Shown here: positions 27,065-36,720 of the stretch, piece by piece
Layout: each line of letters begins with the position of its first letter
Numbering within the stretch: position 1 is the stretch's first letter
DNA from: Gordonia sp. SID5947
GTDB lineage: Bacteria; Actinomycetota; Actinomycetes; Mycobacteriales; Mycobacteriaceae
Assembly (NCBI RefSeq): GCF_009862785.1
Contig: NZ_WWHU01000001.1
Location: 3,224,001 to 3,288,000 of the forward strand
Length of the DNA: 64,000 nucleotides
Direction of reading: 5' to 3'
The notes under the pieces: generated by a model
Told to the model about the DNA's origin: nothing
Database searches by the model: none
The model's input: the letters and a program-made list of their open reading frames with translations, nothing else
Translations under genes and position numbers: made by a program

Positions 27065-27820
27065 ATGACCCACGCAGTGACCTGCCACCCGTCGGATGCC
27101 GAACTGATCCAGACCGCCTGCCGGCGTGTGAGCGCCGCGACGCTGGCCGTCGAGGGCGCCGAGACCACGCCCGTCAACGTGATCCACCTGTTCGAATCAC
27201 AGGCCTTCGTGCTCGTACCGACGGACGGCGAGGCGATGCTGCTCGCGGGCGAGAGTCCCGACGGGCTGGCGGCGATGGTCGAGGTCACCGATTGCGCTCC
27301 CATCGACCTGCGCGAACGAGTGCGGTCGCTCATCTGGCTGAACGGCCACCTGCACGCGGTACCGTCGAACCTCGAGCGTGATCTCGCGGTGGAGATTGCC
27401 GCCGAGCATCCCGACGACGGGCTCCTCGACGTCGGTCACGGTCACTCGATGCTGCGGCTGCAGGTCGACAGTGCGGTCATCGCCACCGGCTCGGGTGCGG
27501 CGTCGGTCGCGGCCGCCGAACTCGCCGACGCTCTCCCCGATCCCTTCTGGGAGTACGAGGGCGACTGGATCGCGCACCTCGACTCAGATCACGCCGACGT
27601 GGTCGGCCAACTGGCCCGCAAGCTGCCCCGAGCGCTGCGCAACGGACGTGTCCGGCCGCTCGGACTGGATCGCTTCGGGATCCGGTTCCGCATCGAGGGC
27701 CCGACCGGCGATTCCGATGTGCGGCTGCCGTTCACCCGGCCGGTCACCGACGTCTACGAACTCTCTCAGGCCCTGCGCAACCTCGCAGGCTGCCCGTTCA
27801 TCAACAGCCTGCCCGACTGA
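27065..27820 (+). CDS. DUF2470-domain protein (Rv3839-like), probably iron-regulated
   Basis: A soluble 251-aa protein. The C-terminal ~90 residues (DADHADVVGQL-type region, DRFGIRFRI, LPFTRPVTDVYEL) are DUF2470, which also occurs in HugZ-type haem-degrading enzymes. The N-terminal half has the split-barrel-like pattern (VNVIHLFESQAFVLVPTDGEAMLL). No haem ligand can be assigned with certainty. An IdeR box 24 bp upstream implies expression under iron starvation, consistent with a role in haem or iron handling. The ATG has GAGGGAG a few bases upstream. Confidence 0.85.
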   Translation: MTHAVTCHPSDAELIQTACRRVSAATLAVEGAETTPVNVIHLFESQAFVLVPTDGEAMLLAGESPDGLAAMVEVTDCAPIDLRERVRSLIWLNGHLHAVPSNLERDLAVEIAAEHPDDGLLDVGHGHSMLRLQVDSAVIATGSGAASVAAAELADALPDPFWEYEGDWIAHLDSDHADVVGQLARKLPRALRNGRVRPLGLDRFGIRFRIEGPTGDSDVRLPFTRPVTDVYELSQALRNLAGCPFINSLPD

Positions 27821-27852
27821 TCCGGCCGGCGCGCACCCGTAAGGTGTGCGCC

Positions 27853-28662
27853 ATGCGCGCCAGCCTCCGACCGGTACTGAATCCGCGCCGACCGCAGACC
27901 ATCGCGGTCGTCACCGACCCCACCGAACGACGTGCCATCGTCGTCGAACTGGTGATCGTCGGAGTGCTGACATTTCTCTTCTCCGCCATCGCCGCCGCGC
28001 TCTCGTTGATCGAGGCGCAATTGTCCGGTGGGATCGGGAACACCACCGTCGCACTGAATCCGTCCCGGTCGGACCTCGGCTGGATCGACTTCGTGCGCCA
28101 GCTGATGAGCGCGATCCGCCTGTTCGCGATCGGCGCTCTCGGTATCTACCTCTTGTGGCGCAGCGGGATCGGTCTCGGCCGGGTGGGCCTCGGGCGATGG
28201 CGCCCACGCCGCGACATCCCCGCAGGCGTGGGGCTGGCAGCACTGATCGGCCTCCCCGGCCTCGCACTGGTCGCCATCGCCCGCGCTCTCGGTATGAACG
28301 CCCATCTGGTGCCGAGTGAGGTCGACGGCGTGTGGTGGCGCTGGCCGATCCTGATCCTGATCGCGATCGGCAACGCGGCGGCCGAGGAGATCATCGTGGT
28401 CGCCTACTTCATCACCCGCCTGCGACAGCTCGGCACGTCGGAGAACACCTCGCTGGCCGCGAGTTCGGTGCTCCGCGGCGGATATCACCTGTACCAGGGT
28501 GTGGGCGCCGGACTCGGCAACGTGGTGATGGGGCTCGTCTTCGGACGGTTCTTCCAGATCACCTCACGCGTGTGGCCGTTGGTGATCGCACATGCGCTGA
28601 TGGACGTCGTCGCGTTCGTCGGATACGCGCTGCTCCACGACAAACTGGGCTGGGTGGGGTGA
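27853..28662 (+). CDS. CPBP-family intramembrane metalloprotease-like protein
   Basis: A multi-pass membrane protein of 269 aa with about 7 hydrophobic segments. The CPBP/Abi landmarks are the EE pair at 178-179 (NAAAEEIIVV), a His in GGYHLYQG (212) and a His in IAHALMDV (247). The Arg that normally follows the glutamates (EExxxR) is missing, where Val is found, so activity is doubtful. ATG 27853 is chosen because AAGGTG lies 6 nt upstream; GTG 27844 is also in frame. The family includes CaaX-type proteases and bacteriocin self-protection proteins; the role here is unknown. Its stop lies 21 bp from the convergent DUF4873 gene. Confidence 0.8.
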   Translation: MRASLRPVLNPRRPQTIAVVTDPTERRAIVVELVIVGVLTFLFSAIAAALSLIEAQLSGGIGNTTVALNPSRSDLGWIDFVRQLMSAIRLFAIGALGIYLLWRSGIGLGRVGLGRWRPRRDIPAGVGLAALIGLPGLALVAIARALGMNAHLVPSEVDGVWWRWPILILIAIGNAAAEEIIVVAYFITRLRQLGTSENTSLAASSVLRGGYHLYQGVGAGLGNVVMGLVFGRFFQITSRVWPLVIAHALMDVVAFVGYALLHDKLGWVG

Positions 28663-28683
28663 CCGCCGCATCGATCGCGACGG

Positions 28684-29373
28684 TCACACCGTCAGCGAAT
28701 CCAGTGCAAAGGGCGGCTCGCCGACCCCGACAACCCGCACCGTCCCCGACGGCGTGACCTCGGCCAGGCGCGCGTCCACCGGATCCCGCCCTCCGACGGA
28801 CACGGTCACATTCTTCACCCGCGCGTCCTTCCACGTCCGCACATCGGTGCCGAATGCCGTTCCGGCCCAGTGATACTGGCCGTCGAGTGGGTCGAGATAC
28901 CCGCATATCCGCAGACGAGCGGCGATCTCGTCGCCGTCGGCCGACAATGTTGCGTCACCGTCGAACACGTCGTCGTCGATGGACTCGGTCCCGATCCAGT
29001 CGTAGTCGTCCGGCCGGAATCTCCGTATCCGCTTGCGACGTTCACGCCGGGAACCAACTGCAGCCCACTCGATCTCGATCGGGCGCCGCACCACCGCCGA
29101 TCTCGCCCCGGACACGACGAAATGCTCGATCAGGTCCAGGATGTAACCGATCGCCCGATCATCGGCAAGAAAGAACTCACCGGGCCGCGACGCCGATGCG
29201 ACGCCGAGGTAACCACCGGCCGGCGCCGACTCCTCACGTACCGTCAGGTCCCCGGGAGCCGGGTCGTCGACGATCTCGATCATCAACGGCGAGTTGTCTA
29301 TCCGCGTCTTCAGACGCCGGGCGAGCGGCCCACACCCGACCACTGCCACCGACGTCGCCTCGGGCGCCGTCAC
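28684..29373 (-). CDS. DUF4873-like protein coupled to the AurF-type oxygenase
   Basis: A 229-aa protein. The first ~25 residues resemble a nucleotide-binding beta-alpha-beta (SVAVVGCGPLARRL). The last ~100 (RLRICGYLDPLDGQYHWAGT, DARLAEVTPSGTVRVVGVG) match the DUF4873 pattern, a domain often found at the end of flavin monooxygenases or beside AurF-like enzymes. Its ATG overlaps the stop of the upstream oxygenase gene (ATGA), so the two are made together and probably act in one complex or pathway. The family assignment comes from memory of the domain and needs a profile search. Confidence 0.65.
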   Translation of the reverse strand: MTAPEATSVAVVGCGPLARRLKTRIDNSPLMIEIVDDPAPGDLTVREESAPAGGYLGVASASRPGEFFLADDRAIGYILDLIEHFVVSGARSAVVRRPIEIEWAAVGSRRERRKRIRRFRPDDYDWIGTESIDDDVFDGDATLSADGDEIAARLRICGYLDPLDGQYHWAGTAFGTDVRTWKDARVKNVTVSVGGRDPVDARLAEVTPSGTVRVVGVGEPPFALDSLTV

Positions 29374-30293
29374 AGGAAACCGCCACGACGCCAGCCGTAC
29401 CGCGACAGCCTGCTCATCAGCCCCGCACTCTCGAGAAACGCCGCGAGTGAGGCGAATCCGCGGACCTGCGCCTCACGGAACCTCGGGTTCGCGCGCGCGG
29501 CACGGGCCGCCGCCCGACCGTCGAGTCCGGCCCGCCGGTACATCGCGGGATTGGTGAAGAGCCGGCGGAACAGTACGCCGGCAAACGCATGCCCGTTGGC
29601 CGCGACGAACGTCTCCCATCGACCGCGGACCGGCTTGCGCCGCATGATCCCGTCGCGGGCGAATCCGATATGGCGGGCCTCCTCGGCCACGTGCACCTGC
29701 ATGAGGCGTGCCACCAGCGGCTGCAGCCTCGGGTCGTCGAGCATCTCGCGCTGCAACGCGTCGAAGATCTCCTCGCCCACCAGCGCGGCCACCCACAGCA
29801 GACTGCCCCGGAGCGCATGGGGCAACACCGCCATCCCGACGCGTTCCCACCATCGCATCCGGAACGGCCGGGCACCCGACCATTCGATGGCACGTCCGAA
29901 CATCACCATGTGGCGACACTCGTCACCCATCTCGGTCAGCGCGTAATGCGTCGTCGCGGAAGCCGGGTCCGCCACCATCAGCCTGGCCAGCAGGGTGCGA
30001 TTCAACAGGTTCTCGAACCAGATGCCGACCGAGAGGATGTTCGCCATCTCCTGCCGGGACAAATCGATGCGCTGCTGCGGGGAGAGGTCGTTCCAGATGT
30101 CGGTGCCGACCAGGCTGAGCACGCTGGGCGGCAGGAAGTAGCGATCGGGTTCGGGCGCCCGATCCCAGTCCAGCTCGACGACCGGCGCATATGACCGCTT
30201 CACCGAACCATTGATCAAACGCCGGGAAACGGCCTCCCTACCCGCGGTGTCACCGCGCTCCGCCTGCGTCTTCGCCTGGGTTGTCGCGGTCAT
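29370..30293 (-). CDS. AurF-like diiron oxygenase
   Basis: A 307-aa four-helix-bundle diiron protein of the p-aminobenzoate N-oxygenase (AurF) group. Metal-ligand carboxylates and histidines are visible in LSRQEMANIL (about residue 81), TEMGDECRHMVMF (about 120-132), LVGEEIFDAL (about 167) and VAEEARHIGFARD (about 205-217). The family uses O2 to oxidise amines or hydroxylate acyl chains; the substrate here is unknown. The start ATG has a strong GGAGG 7 nt upstream. It leads a two-gene operon with the DUF4873-like gene and is divergent from the LCP gene. A TTGACA promoter overlaid by an inverted repeat lies just upstream. Confidence 0.82.
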   Translation of the reverse strand: MTATTQAKTQAERGDTAGREAVSRRLINGSVKRSYAPVVELDWDRAPEPDRYFLPPSVLSLVGTDIWNDLSPQQRIDLSRQEMANILSVGIWFENLLNRTLLARLMVADPASATTHYALTEMGDECRHMVMFGRAIEWSGARPFRMRWWERVGMAVLPHALRGSLLWVAALVGEEIFDALQREMLDDPRLQPLVARLMQVHVAEEARHIGFARDGIMRRKPVRGRWETFVAANGHAFAGVLFRRLFTNPAMYRRAGLDGRAAARAARANPRFREAQVRGFASLAAFLESAGLMSRLSRYGWRRGGFL

Positions 30294-30329
30294 CGCACAC
30301 CTCCGGGTTGGTACTGCCTGTGACCTCAG

Positions 30330-30358
30330 ACACTAAGTACGCACGGACTATGTGTCAA
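30330..30358 (-). promoter_or_regulatory. AurF promoter with overlapping inverted-repeat operator
   Basis: On the minus strand, TTGACA (30358-30353) is followed after exactly 17 nt by TAGTGT (30335-30330). An imperfect inverted repeat occupies the same bases: ACACTAAGTAC (30330-30340), spacer GCAC, then GGACTATGTGT (30345-30355), with 8 of 11 positions pairing. The size suits a TetR-type dimer and would shut the promoter when bound. The regulator is not identified; no regulator gene is adjacent. Confidence 0.5.
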
Positions 30359-30455
30359 TACTCACTGTTACATTTGTTGATGTTGTTTATGGGATCGGTC
30401 GCACGCCGCCGTTCACGAGGCCGGATCCCGATCGCCGATGCGTACATTGGTTGGG

Positions 30456-31888
30456 ATGAATACGCCAGAGCCGCCGATGATGCGCAGGCGCGGTGCCCCG
30501 CCCGGGCCTGCGCCGCGCTCCGGCGACCCTGCTCGACGGGGCGCGCCCGGCGGGCACCCGCCTCGGCGCAACCCGGCCCCGGTCCCGCCGGTCGAGAACG
30601 GTCCGACACGGCAGATGCCACCCCGACGCGGTCCGGTCCCGCCGCCACGCCCACCCGAGACGCCGGAGCCCACCGCCCGTGTTCGAGAGCCCCGGCCCGA
30701 CGGTGCGCGCTATCAGCCGCCGCTCGCGTGGTCCGATACGCCGGGCTCCGAACCCGCGGGTGGCCCCGCGGTCGAGGGGGCCCGGCCGGGTATGCACCGA
30801 CCCAGCGGCCCGAGCCCGTCCCGGGGCCCTCGGCGAGGTCTCGCAGATCTGGTGGGGCCCCGCCCCGACGCCCGAGGTCGAAGTCGGCTGCGGCACCTCC
30901 AGCGCCAACTCCCAAACCCAAGCGAAAACTCCGTCGGCTGCGGATCGGCCGGATCATCCTCGTCGCGCTGCTGCTCTTCGTGGTCGCGTCGGTGGGATTG
31001 CTCTTCTATTACGACGGCAAGCTCCACCGCACCGAGGCGCTCGTCCCCTACGCGGGACGCCCGGCCGACACGCCGGGCACGAACTGGCTGATCGTCGGTA
31101 GCGACTCACGCGCGGACCTCAGCGACGATCAGCGTCAGCAGTTGTCGACCGGCGACAGCGACGGTTCTCGGACCGACACCATCATGATGGTGCACAAACC
31201 GCCGAGCGGTTCGGCCATGATCATCAGCATCCCGCGTGACCTGTACGTCCCGATCCCCGGGCAGGGGTCGCACAAGATCAATGCGGCATTCAATTTCGGT
31301 GGGCCGCAACTGCTCACCCAGACCGTCGAGCAGTTGTCCGGTGTGCGGATCGATCACTACGCCGAGATCGGCTTCGGCGGGTTCGACAGTGTGGTCGACG
31401 CGGTCGGCGGCGTCACCATCTGCCTCGACCAACCACTCAACGACCCCAAGGCCGGTCTCCGGCTGCCCAAGGGGTGTCAGGAGCTCAGCGGCCGCCAGGC
31501 CCTCGGCCTCGTCCGCACCCGCGCCTTCCCCAATGCCGACCTCGAGCGTGTGGTGAACCAGCGCAAGTTCTTGAATGCCCTGATGGCCAAGGCGACGAGT
31601 CCGTCGGTGCTCGCCAACCCGTTCCGGCTGATCCCGTTCGTCAACGGAGCGGTCGACGCGGTCACCGTCGACGAGGGCGACCACATCTGGAACCTCATGG
31701 GCCTGGCGTGGGCGCTGCGCGGCGACCCGATCACCACCACCACACCCACCGGCGGAGACGAATACACCTCCGACGGGGACTCACTCGCGGTCGGTGACAA
31801 CACCGAACAGTTCTTCACCTACATCCGCAAGGGTGTGGCGGTACCCGACGATCTGCTGTCGGCAGGTGGCGGCGTATTCGGCAAGTGA
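30456..31888 (+). CDS. LCP-family cell-wall ligase, frameshifted in the N-terminal region
   Basis: LytR-CpsA-Psr protein that would join arabinogalactan to peptidoglycan at the membrane. The catalytic part is intact: membrane helix IILVALLLFVVASVGLLFY, then VGSDSRADLSDDQ, GSRTDTIMMV, ISIPRDLYVPIPG, INAAFNFGGP and the Arg pair in LVRTRAFPNADLERVVNQRKF. The Pro/Arg-rich cytoplasmic N-terminus begins in one frame (MNTPEPPMMRRRG from 30456) and resumes in another (GYAPTQRPEPVPG). One extra G in the run 30776-30780 joins them into 477 aa. Long Pro-rich leaders are normal for this family. It sits between the AurF and ferritin genes, as Rv3840 precedes Rv3841. Confidence 0.82.
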
Positions 31889-31899
31889 GTCGACCGAAA

Positions 31900-31933
31900 G
31901 TTGGTGAGGCTGAACTCAGTTAGGCTCAACTGG
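31900..31933 (+). promoter_or_regulatory. Two weak IdeR-like boxes upstream of ferritin
   Basis: Two overlapping 19-nt sites, 31900-31918 (core GAGGCTGAAC) and 31915-31933 (core TTAGGCTCAAC), match the IdeR consensus at about 13 and 12 of 19 positions. The cores repeat at a 15-bp step, ending 37 bp before the ferritin start. Tandem IdeR sites activate bfrB in M. tuberculosis, which makes the position suggestive despite the weak match. Confidence 0.35.
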
Positions 31934-31969
31934 GCCGAACCGTGCTTTTCGGGCCTTCTACGATGGCCC

Positions 31970-32514
31970 ATGACAGCGACACCTGACGAGACCGTCTTCC
32001 ACAAGCTGCTGCACGACCAGATCGGCAACGAGTTCGCCGCCGCCCAGCAGTACATCGCCGTGGCCATCTACTACGACAACCACGACATGCCGCAGCTGGC
32101 CAAGCACTTCTACGCCCAGTCCGTCGAAGAGCGTAATCACGCGATGATGATCGTGCAGTACTTCCTCGACCGCGACATCGACGTGGAGATCCCCGGGGTC
32201 GCGGCCCCCGCAACAACTTCGTCGACTACCGCGCACCTATCGAACTCGCTCTGGCACAGGAGAAGACCGTCACCGAGCAGATCGTCGATCTGGCTCGAGC
32301 CGCCCGCGACAGCGGTGACTACCTCGGTGAGCAGTTCATGCAGTGGTTCCTCGCGGAGCAGGTCGAAGAGGTGGCCACGATGACCACCCTGCAGACCATC
32401 GCCGAACGAGCACAGGGAAACCTGTTCGATCTGGAGAACTTCGTCGAGCGTGAGGTCAACGGTGCGACAGCCTCCGCGGCACCCGCCCCTGCTGCGGCAG
32501 GCGGGAATCTCTGA
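31970..32514 (+). pseudogene. bfrB: Ferritin BfrB, frameshifted
   Basis: Iron-storage ferritin. The first frame gives the start of the four-helix bundle with ferroxidase ligands (HDQIGNEFAAAQQYIAVAIYYD, then QSVEERNHAMMIVQYFLDR). After IPGVAAP the frame is lost, and the rest (NNFVDYRAPIELALAQE, FLAEQVEEVATMTTL) continues one frame over. One extra C in the run 32205-32209 restores 181 aa, exactly the length of M. tuberculosis BfrB. Both halves are fully conserved with no other damage, which argues for a sequence error or a very recent mutation, not decay. It follows the LCP gene as in Rv3840-Rv3841, with IdeR-like boxes upstream. Confidence 0.9.
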
Positions 32515-32527
32515 CGTTGCCGACGCG

Positions 32528-35500
32528 CTAGATCAGCGGCGGCAGGTTGCTGATCTGCACCATCTCGTGCCCTCGTGCGCGTGAGATGAACTCGCCGCGC
32601 CCCGGCGGTAGCTTCTGCATCTTGGTGCGGCCCACGATGTTTCCTTCGTCTCGATCGCCGCTCATCAGCAGGATGTCCGACGAGAGATCCTTCAGCTTGC
32701 CGATCACCGGATCGAACAGGGCCCGGCTCGCGCCGCCCGAGCGCCGGCAGATCACCAGTCGCAGGCCGATGTCACGAGCCGAGGGGAGCAGTTCCCCGAG
32801 CACGCTCAACGGGTTGCCCGACGATGCCGAGGCGACCATGTCGTAGTCGTCGACCAGGATGTGCACGTTCGGCCCTTGCCACCAGCTGCGGTCGCGCAGT
32901 TGCTGTTGCGTCAGGTCCGGCCCGGGCAGCCGGTTGGTGAAGAACTGGTGCAGCTGCTTCATCATCGGGCCGAGTGCCTGTGCCGATGTCGCGTAGCCGG
33001 CCAGGTGGTCGCCCTCGACGGCGCCCAGCATGGTACGGCGGTAGTCGACGAGGACGATCTTGTTCTGCGTTCCCTCGCCCTGCTCCATCAGCCCCATCGC
33101 GATGTTGCGCAGCAGTGTGGTCTTCCCACTTTCGTTGTCGGCGAAGGCGAACAGGAGCGGTTGTGCGTCGAAGTCCAGTACCAGCGGGGCGAGTTCGTTC
33201 TCGCCGAGTCCCACCGGGATCTGCTGGGTGCCCAGCGACAAGCCCAGTTCGCGTGCGCGCTGGTAGACCTCGGCCCGCTGGAGCCCCAAGCTGAGTTTGC
33301 GAACCTTGCGGGCCTGCCGCCCCGGGTAGACCCGCCGGAGTTGATCGACCGACCACGCGACCGCCTCGGTGAGACTTTCCGGGTCACTCTCGCCGTCGAG
33401 GCGAGGCAGACCGACGAGCAGGTGCAGCGCCTCTGCGGAGATGCCGCGGCCCGGACGCGCCGACGGCACCAGCGCCGCGACCTTGCGCGCCATGTCCGAC
33501 TCCATCGGGTCGCCGAGGCGCAACTCCAGCCGTGAACCGATGAGGTCCTTGATGGCAGGCCGTATCTCACCCCAGCGCGAGGCGGTGAGCACCACGTGGA
33601 TGCCATAGGTGAGACCCTGGTTGATGAGCGTGGTGACGGTGGTCTCCAGCGGCTCGAAATCGGCGCGGAATGCCGCCCAGCCGTCGATGATGAGGAACAC
33701 GTCGCCGAACGCGTCCTGCGCGACGGGATCCTGGCTTGTCGCATCCGTATTGGCGAAGATCGCGGCCTTGCGCTTGCGGAAGTCCCGCATGCTCTCGATG
33801 CCGAGTTCGCGGAACCGTTCTTCTCGTTCGCGGAGCAGGGTCGCGAGTTCGGCGACCGATCGTCGCACGCCGTCGGCGTCCGAGCGGGTGGCGACGGTGC
33901 CGACGTGCGGGAGCTCGGCGAGTCCCGACAGCGTGCCACCGCCGAGATCGAGGCAGTAGAACTGCACTTGCTCCGGGGTGTGGGTGGCCGCGGCCGACAT
34001 GATCGTCGTGCGCAGCGCGGTCGACTTACCCGACTGCGGCCCACCGACGATCGCGATGTTGCCTGCCGCGCCACCGACGTCGAGGATCAGCACATCACGT
34101 CGCTGATCGTATGGCCGGTCCACCACGCCGATATGGAAACGCAAGTCGCCGAGGGTGTTCACACCCTCACGCCAATCGGCGAACGGCACCAGCATGTCCA
34201 CCGTCGGCGACTCGTTCAACGGCGGGAGCCACACCTCGTGCGCCGCCCGGCCATGGCCCGCCAGACGCGACACCACCACGTCGAGCAAGGTCGGTCCGAC
34301 CGCCGGACCGGTCGCGAGCGGCGCCTCCAGTTCCTCCAGCGACGGCAGTCCCGACGGCGTCGTCTTCTGCGGGATCTGATCGTCCCAGTCGATGGCGACG
34401 CGGCCCGCGGTGAACATCTTCATGTGGCTCTGGCCCTGATGCTCCGGCGACGCCGCCTCCACACTGTCGGGAGTGGTGTAGGGGCCGGAGACGTAGCTGG
34501 CGTTGAACCGCACCGGGTCGGCCGAATCGCACTTCAGGTATGCCGATCCCGGGACGCTCGGCAGGTGATAGGCATCCGGAACGCCCAGCACGGTGCGAGA
34601 CTCGTTGGCCGAGAACGTCTTCAGGCCGATGCGGTAGGAGAGGTGACTGTCCAGACCGCGTAGCTTGCCCTCTTCCAGGCGTTGCGACGCGAGCAGCAGG
34701 TGCATGTGCAGCGAACGACCCAGCCGGCCGATCGCGACGAACAGTTCGGCGAAATCGGGTTTCTGCGAGAGGAGTTCGGAGAACTCGTCGACCACGATGA
34801 ACAGTGCGGGTAGCGGATCGAGTGGCTTGCCTGCGGCGCGTGCCCGCTCGTAGTCACCGACGTTGGCGAAGTTGCCCGCCGAACGCAGCAGCTCCTGACG
34901 ACGGTTCATCTCGCCGGAGAGTGCATCCTTCATGCGGTCGACCATCGACAGCTCGTCTTCGAGGTTGGTGATGACCGCTGCGACATGCGGAGCCGCATCC
35001 AGACCGAGGAAGGTCGCGCCACCCTTGAAGTCGACGAGGACGAGGTTGAGCGCGTCCGGCGAGTGCGTGGCGATCAGCGACAGCACCAATGTCCGGAGGA
35101 ACTCCGACTTTCCCGAGCCGGTCGCGCCGATACACAACCCGTGCGGGCCCATACCGTTCTCGGCGGCCTCCTTGATGTCGAGTTCGACCGGACTGCCGTT
35201 CTGGGAGACGCCGATGGGCACCCGCAGTCTCTCCCGAGGGGTCCGAGGACGCCACACCACAGCGGGGTCGATGCGATTTGCATCCGGGATCTTCAGCAGT
35301 GCCATCAGTCCGGGATCGCTCGGTGTGCTGTCCTGTTCCAGGCTGACGATCTGCGCCGCGGTGGCGATGCGGTAGCGCGACATCGCCCGCGCGAACACCT
35401 CGGCGTCGGGGACCGAGATGGTGTCGATGTCGGCAAACGTCTCGTCGCCGGCCGCACTCCGCGCCGCGACCGTTCCGTCCCGCACGATCAACTGCAGTCC

Positions 35501-36580
35501 GCGGCGCGCGGCCAGACCGTCGGGCGCAGCGGTGAGGTCCAGGATCGAGACGCCGTCCATGCCGGCATCGCTGATCAGGCGCTCATCGCCGTTGACGTAG
35601 CCGTCGTCGATGACCACCACGTAGTGCATGCGTCCCGGCGTCGGCGGCGTGGTGCGCGAGAACCTTCCGCGATCCATCAGATCCGAACCGATGGCCTCCT
35701 CCGCCTCGGCGACCGAACCGTAGAGCATCCGTTCGGCACCCACCGCGTCACGCCTGGTCGGGTGATGCACATGCGGAAGCCACTTGGTCCACGACCAGGA
35801 CTCGGCCTCCGGATCGGCGCAGACGATCAAGATGCGCAGATGGTCTGGCCCATGGAAGGCACACAGTTCCATCACCATCGACCGCATCAATCCGCGCGTC
35901 TCCTGGCGGATGCCCTCCACACTGATGGCCGGGAAACCGCGCAGGGACACCGACGTCGGCAGGCGGTGGACAACCGAATACGTGCGCACGAAGCGCCGCA
36001 GAGCGACCGTCGACACGGGTTCGAGATCTTCGAGGGGCCCCGTCTCGGGTGGCATCAGCCGGGAGGCGAGACGCTGATTGCCGACGCCGACGCGGACGTG
36101 GCCGAAGTCGTGGTCGCCGGGCCTGCGTTCCCACATGCGCCGGCTGCCGACCACGCCCTGCAGCGCCTTCGGTTCGGGATGACTCCACTCGAGCGCCTGA
36201 CGCTGCGTCTTGCCGGTCGCCTGCACATCTTCGCGGAGCTGTGCGAGGTATCGGAAGTAGTCCTTGCGCTCCTCGTTCAGTTCGGCAGCGCGCTTCCCGC
36301 CGCCACGGCCACCACCCATGAACATGCCGACCGTCGACATCACCATGATCATCGGGAACATCAGCATCATGGGATTGGTCAGCATCGAGCGACCGCCGAC
36401 GGTGAACATCATCGCGACCATGCCGACAACCGCGAGGATCATGACGATCGGCAGCATCTTCATCATGATGCTGCCCGGGATCACTCGGGGTACGTCCGGC
36501 GGCGGCTGGACCGCCACCTCGCCGCCTGGTGCCCGCGGTGGAGAAATCCGCGGCTTACGCACAAATCCCGTGGTCGCCAA
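32528..36580 (-). CDS. eccC: ESX type VII secretion ATPase EccC
   Basis: FtsK/SpoIIIE-type motor that recognises and drives substrates through the ESX membrane complex, 1350 aa (EccCa and EccCb fused). Two membrane helices lie at about 38-60 and 66-90. A degenerate DUF domain is followed by three ATPase domains with Walker A motifs GATGSGKS (485-492), GGPQSGKS (846-853) and a poorer NESGKT (about 1149-1154). Walker B of the first is FIVVDEF (594-600); the second has IIDGW without the Glu. The start is TTG 36580 after AGGGGGA. It is divergent from eccD-mycP across 140 bp. This layout resembles ESX-4. Confidence 0.95.
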   Translation of the reverse strand: MATTGFVRKPRISPPRAPGGEVAVQPPPDVPRVIPGSIMMKMLPIVMILAVVGMVAMMFTVGGRSMLTNPMMLMFPMIMVMSTVGMFMGGGRGGGKRAAELNEERKDYFRYLAQLREDVQATGKTQRQALEWSHPEPKALQGVVGSRRMWERRPGDHDFGHVRVGVGNQRLASRLMPPETGPLEDLEPVSTVALRRFVRTYSVVHRLPTSVSLRGFPAISVEGIRQETRGLMRSMVMELCAFHGPDHLRILIVCADPEAESWSWTKWLPHVHHPTRRDAVGAERMLYGSVAEAEEAIGSDLMDRGRFSRTTPPTPGRMHYVVVIDDGYVNGDERLISDAGMDGVSILDLTAAPDGLAARRGLQLIVRDGTVAARSAAGDETFADIDTISVPDAEVFARAMSRYRIATAAQIVSLEQDSTPSDPGLMALLKIPDANRIDPAVVWRPRTPRERLRVPIGVSQNGSPVELDIKEAAENGMGPHGLCIGATGSGKSEFLRTLVLSLIATHSPDALNLVLVDFKGGATFLGLDAAPHVAAVITNLEDELSMVDRMKDALSGEMNRRQELLRSAGNFANVGDYERARAAGKPLDPLPALFIVVDEFSELLSQKPDFAELFVAIGRLGRSLHMHLLLASQRLEEGKLRGLDSHLSYRIGLKTFSANESRTVLGVPDAYHLPSVPGSAYLKCDSADPVRFNASYVSGPYTTPDSVEAASPEHQGQSHMKMFTAGRVAIDWDDQIPQKTTPSGLPSLEELEAPLATGPAVGPTLLDVVVSRLAGHGRAAHEVWLPPLNESPTVDMLVPFADWREGVNTLGDLRFHIGVVDRPYDQRRDVLILDVGGAAGNIAIVGGPQSGKSTALRTTIMSAAATHTPEQVQFYCLDLGGGTLSGLAELPHVGTVATRSDADGVRRSVAELATLLREREERFRELGIESMRDFRKRKAAIFANTDATSQDPVAQDAFGDVFLIIDGWAAFRADFEPLETTVTTLINQGLTYGIHVVLTASRWGEIRPAIKDLIGSRLELRLGDPMESDMARKVAALVPSARPGRGISAEALHLLVGLPRLDGESDPESLTEAVAWSVDQLRRVYPGRQARKVRKLSLGLQRAEVYQRARELGLSLGTQQIPVGLGENELAPLVLDFDAQPLLFAFADNESGKTTLLRNIAMGLMEQGEGTQNKIVLVDYRRTMLGAVEGDHLAGYATSAQALGPMMKQLHQFFTNRLPGPDLTQQQLRDRSWWQGPNVHILVDDYDMVASASSGNPLSVLGELLPSARDIGLRLVICRRSGGASRALFDPVIGKLKDLSSDILLMSGDRDEGNIVGRTKMQKLPPGRGEFISRARGHEMVQISNLPPLI

Positions 36581-36720
36581 TGGTCCCCCTCACGCGCCGT
36601 TTCCCGAGGCGGCGCATCACACCTGTGTCCGGGATGCTATCGACAATCCGGTAGATTGCCTAAACGACCGGGGCGTTGAATGCTGCCCCGAAAGCACGTG
36701 ACCTGGGGGAATGTCTGACA

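Noticed and set aside
30281..30455. Upstream extension of the LCP frame to 30281
   Set aside because: The extension would cross the AurF promoter and reads a non-family sequence; the Pro/Arg-rich leader lies in the other frame starting at 30456.
32201..32215. Programmed frameshifting in ferritin
   Set aside because: No slippery heptamer of a known type or downstream structure was seen, and three other genes show the same single-base loss, which favours an error or mutation.
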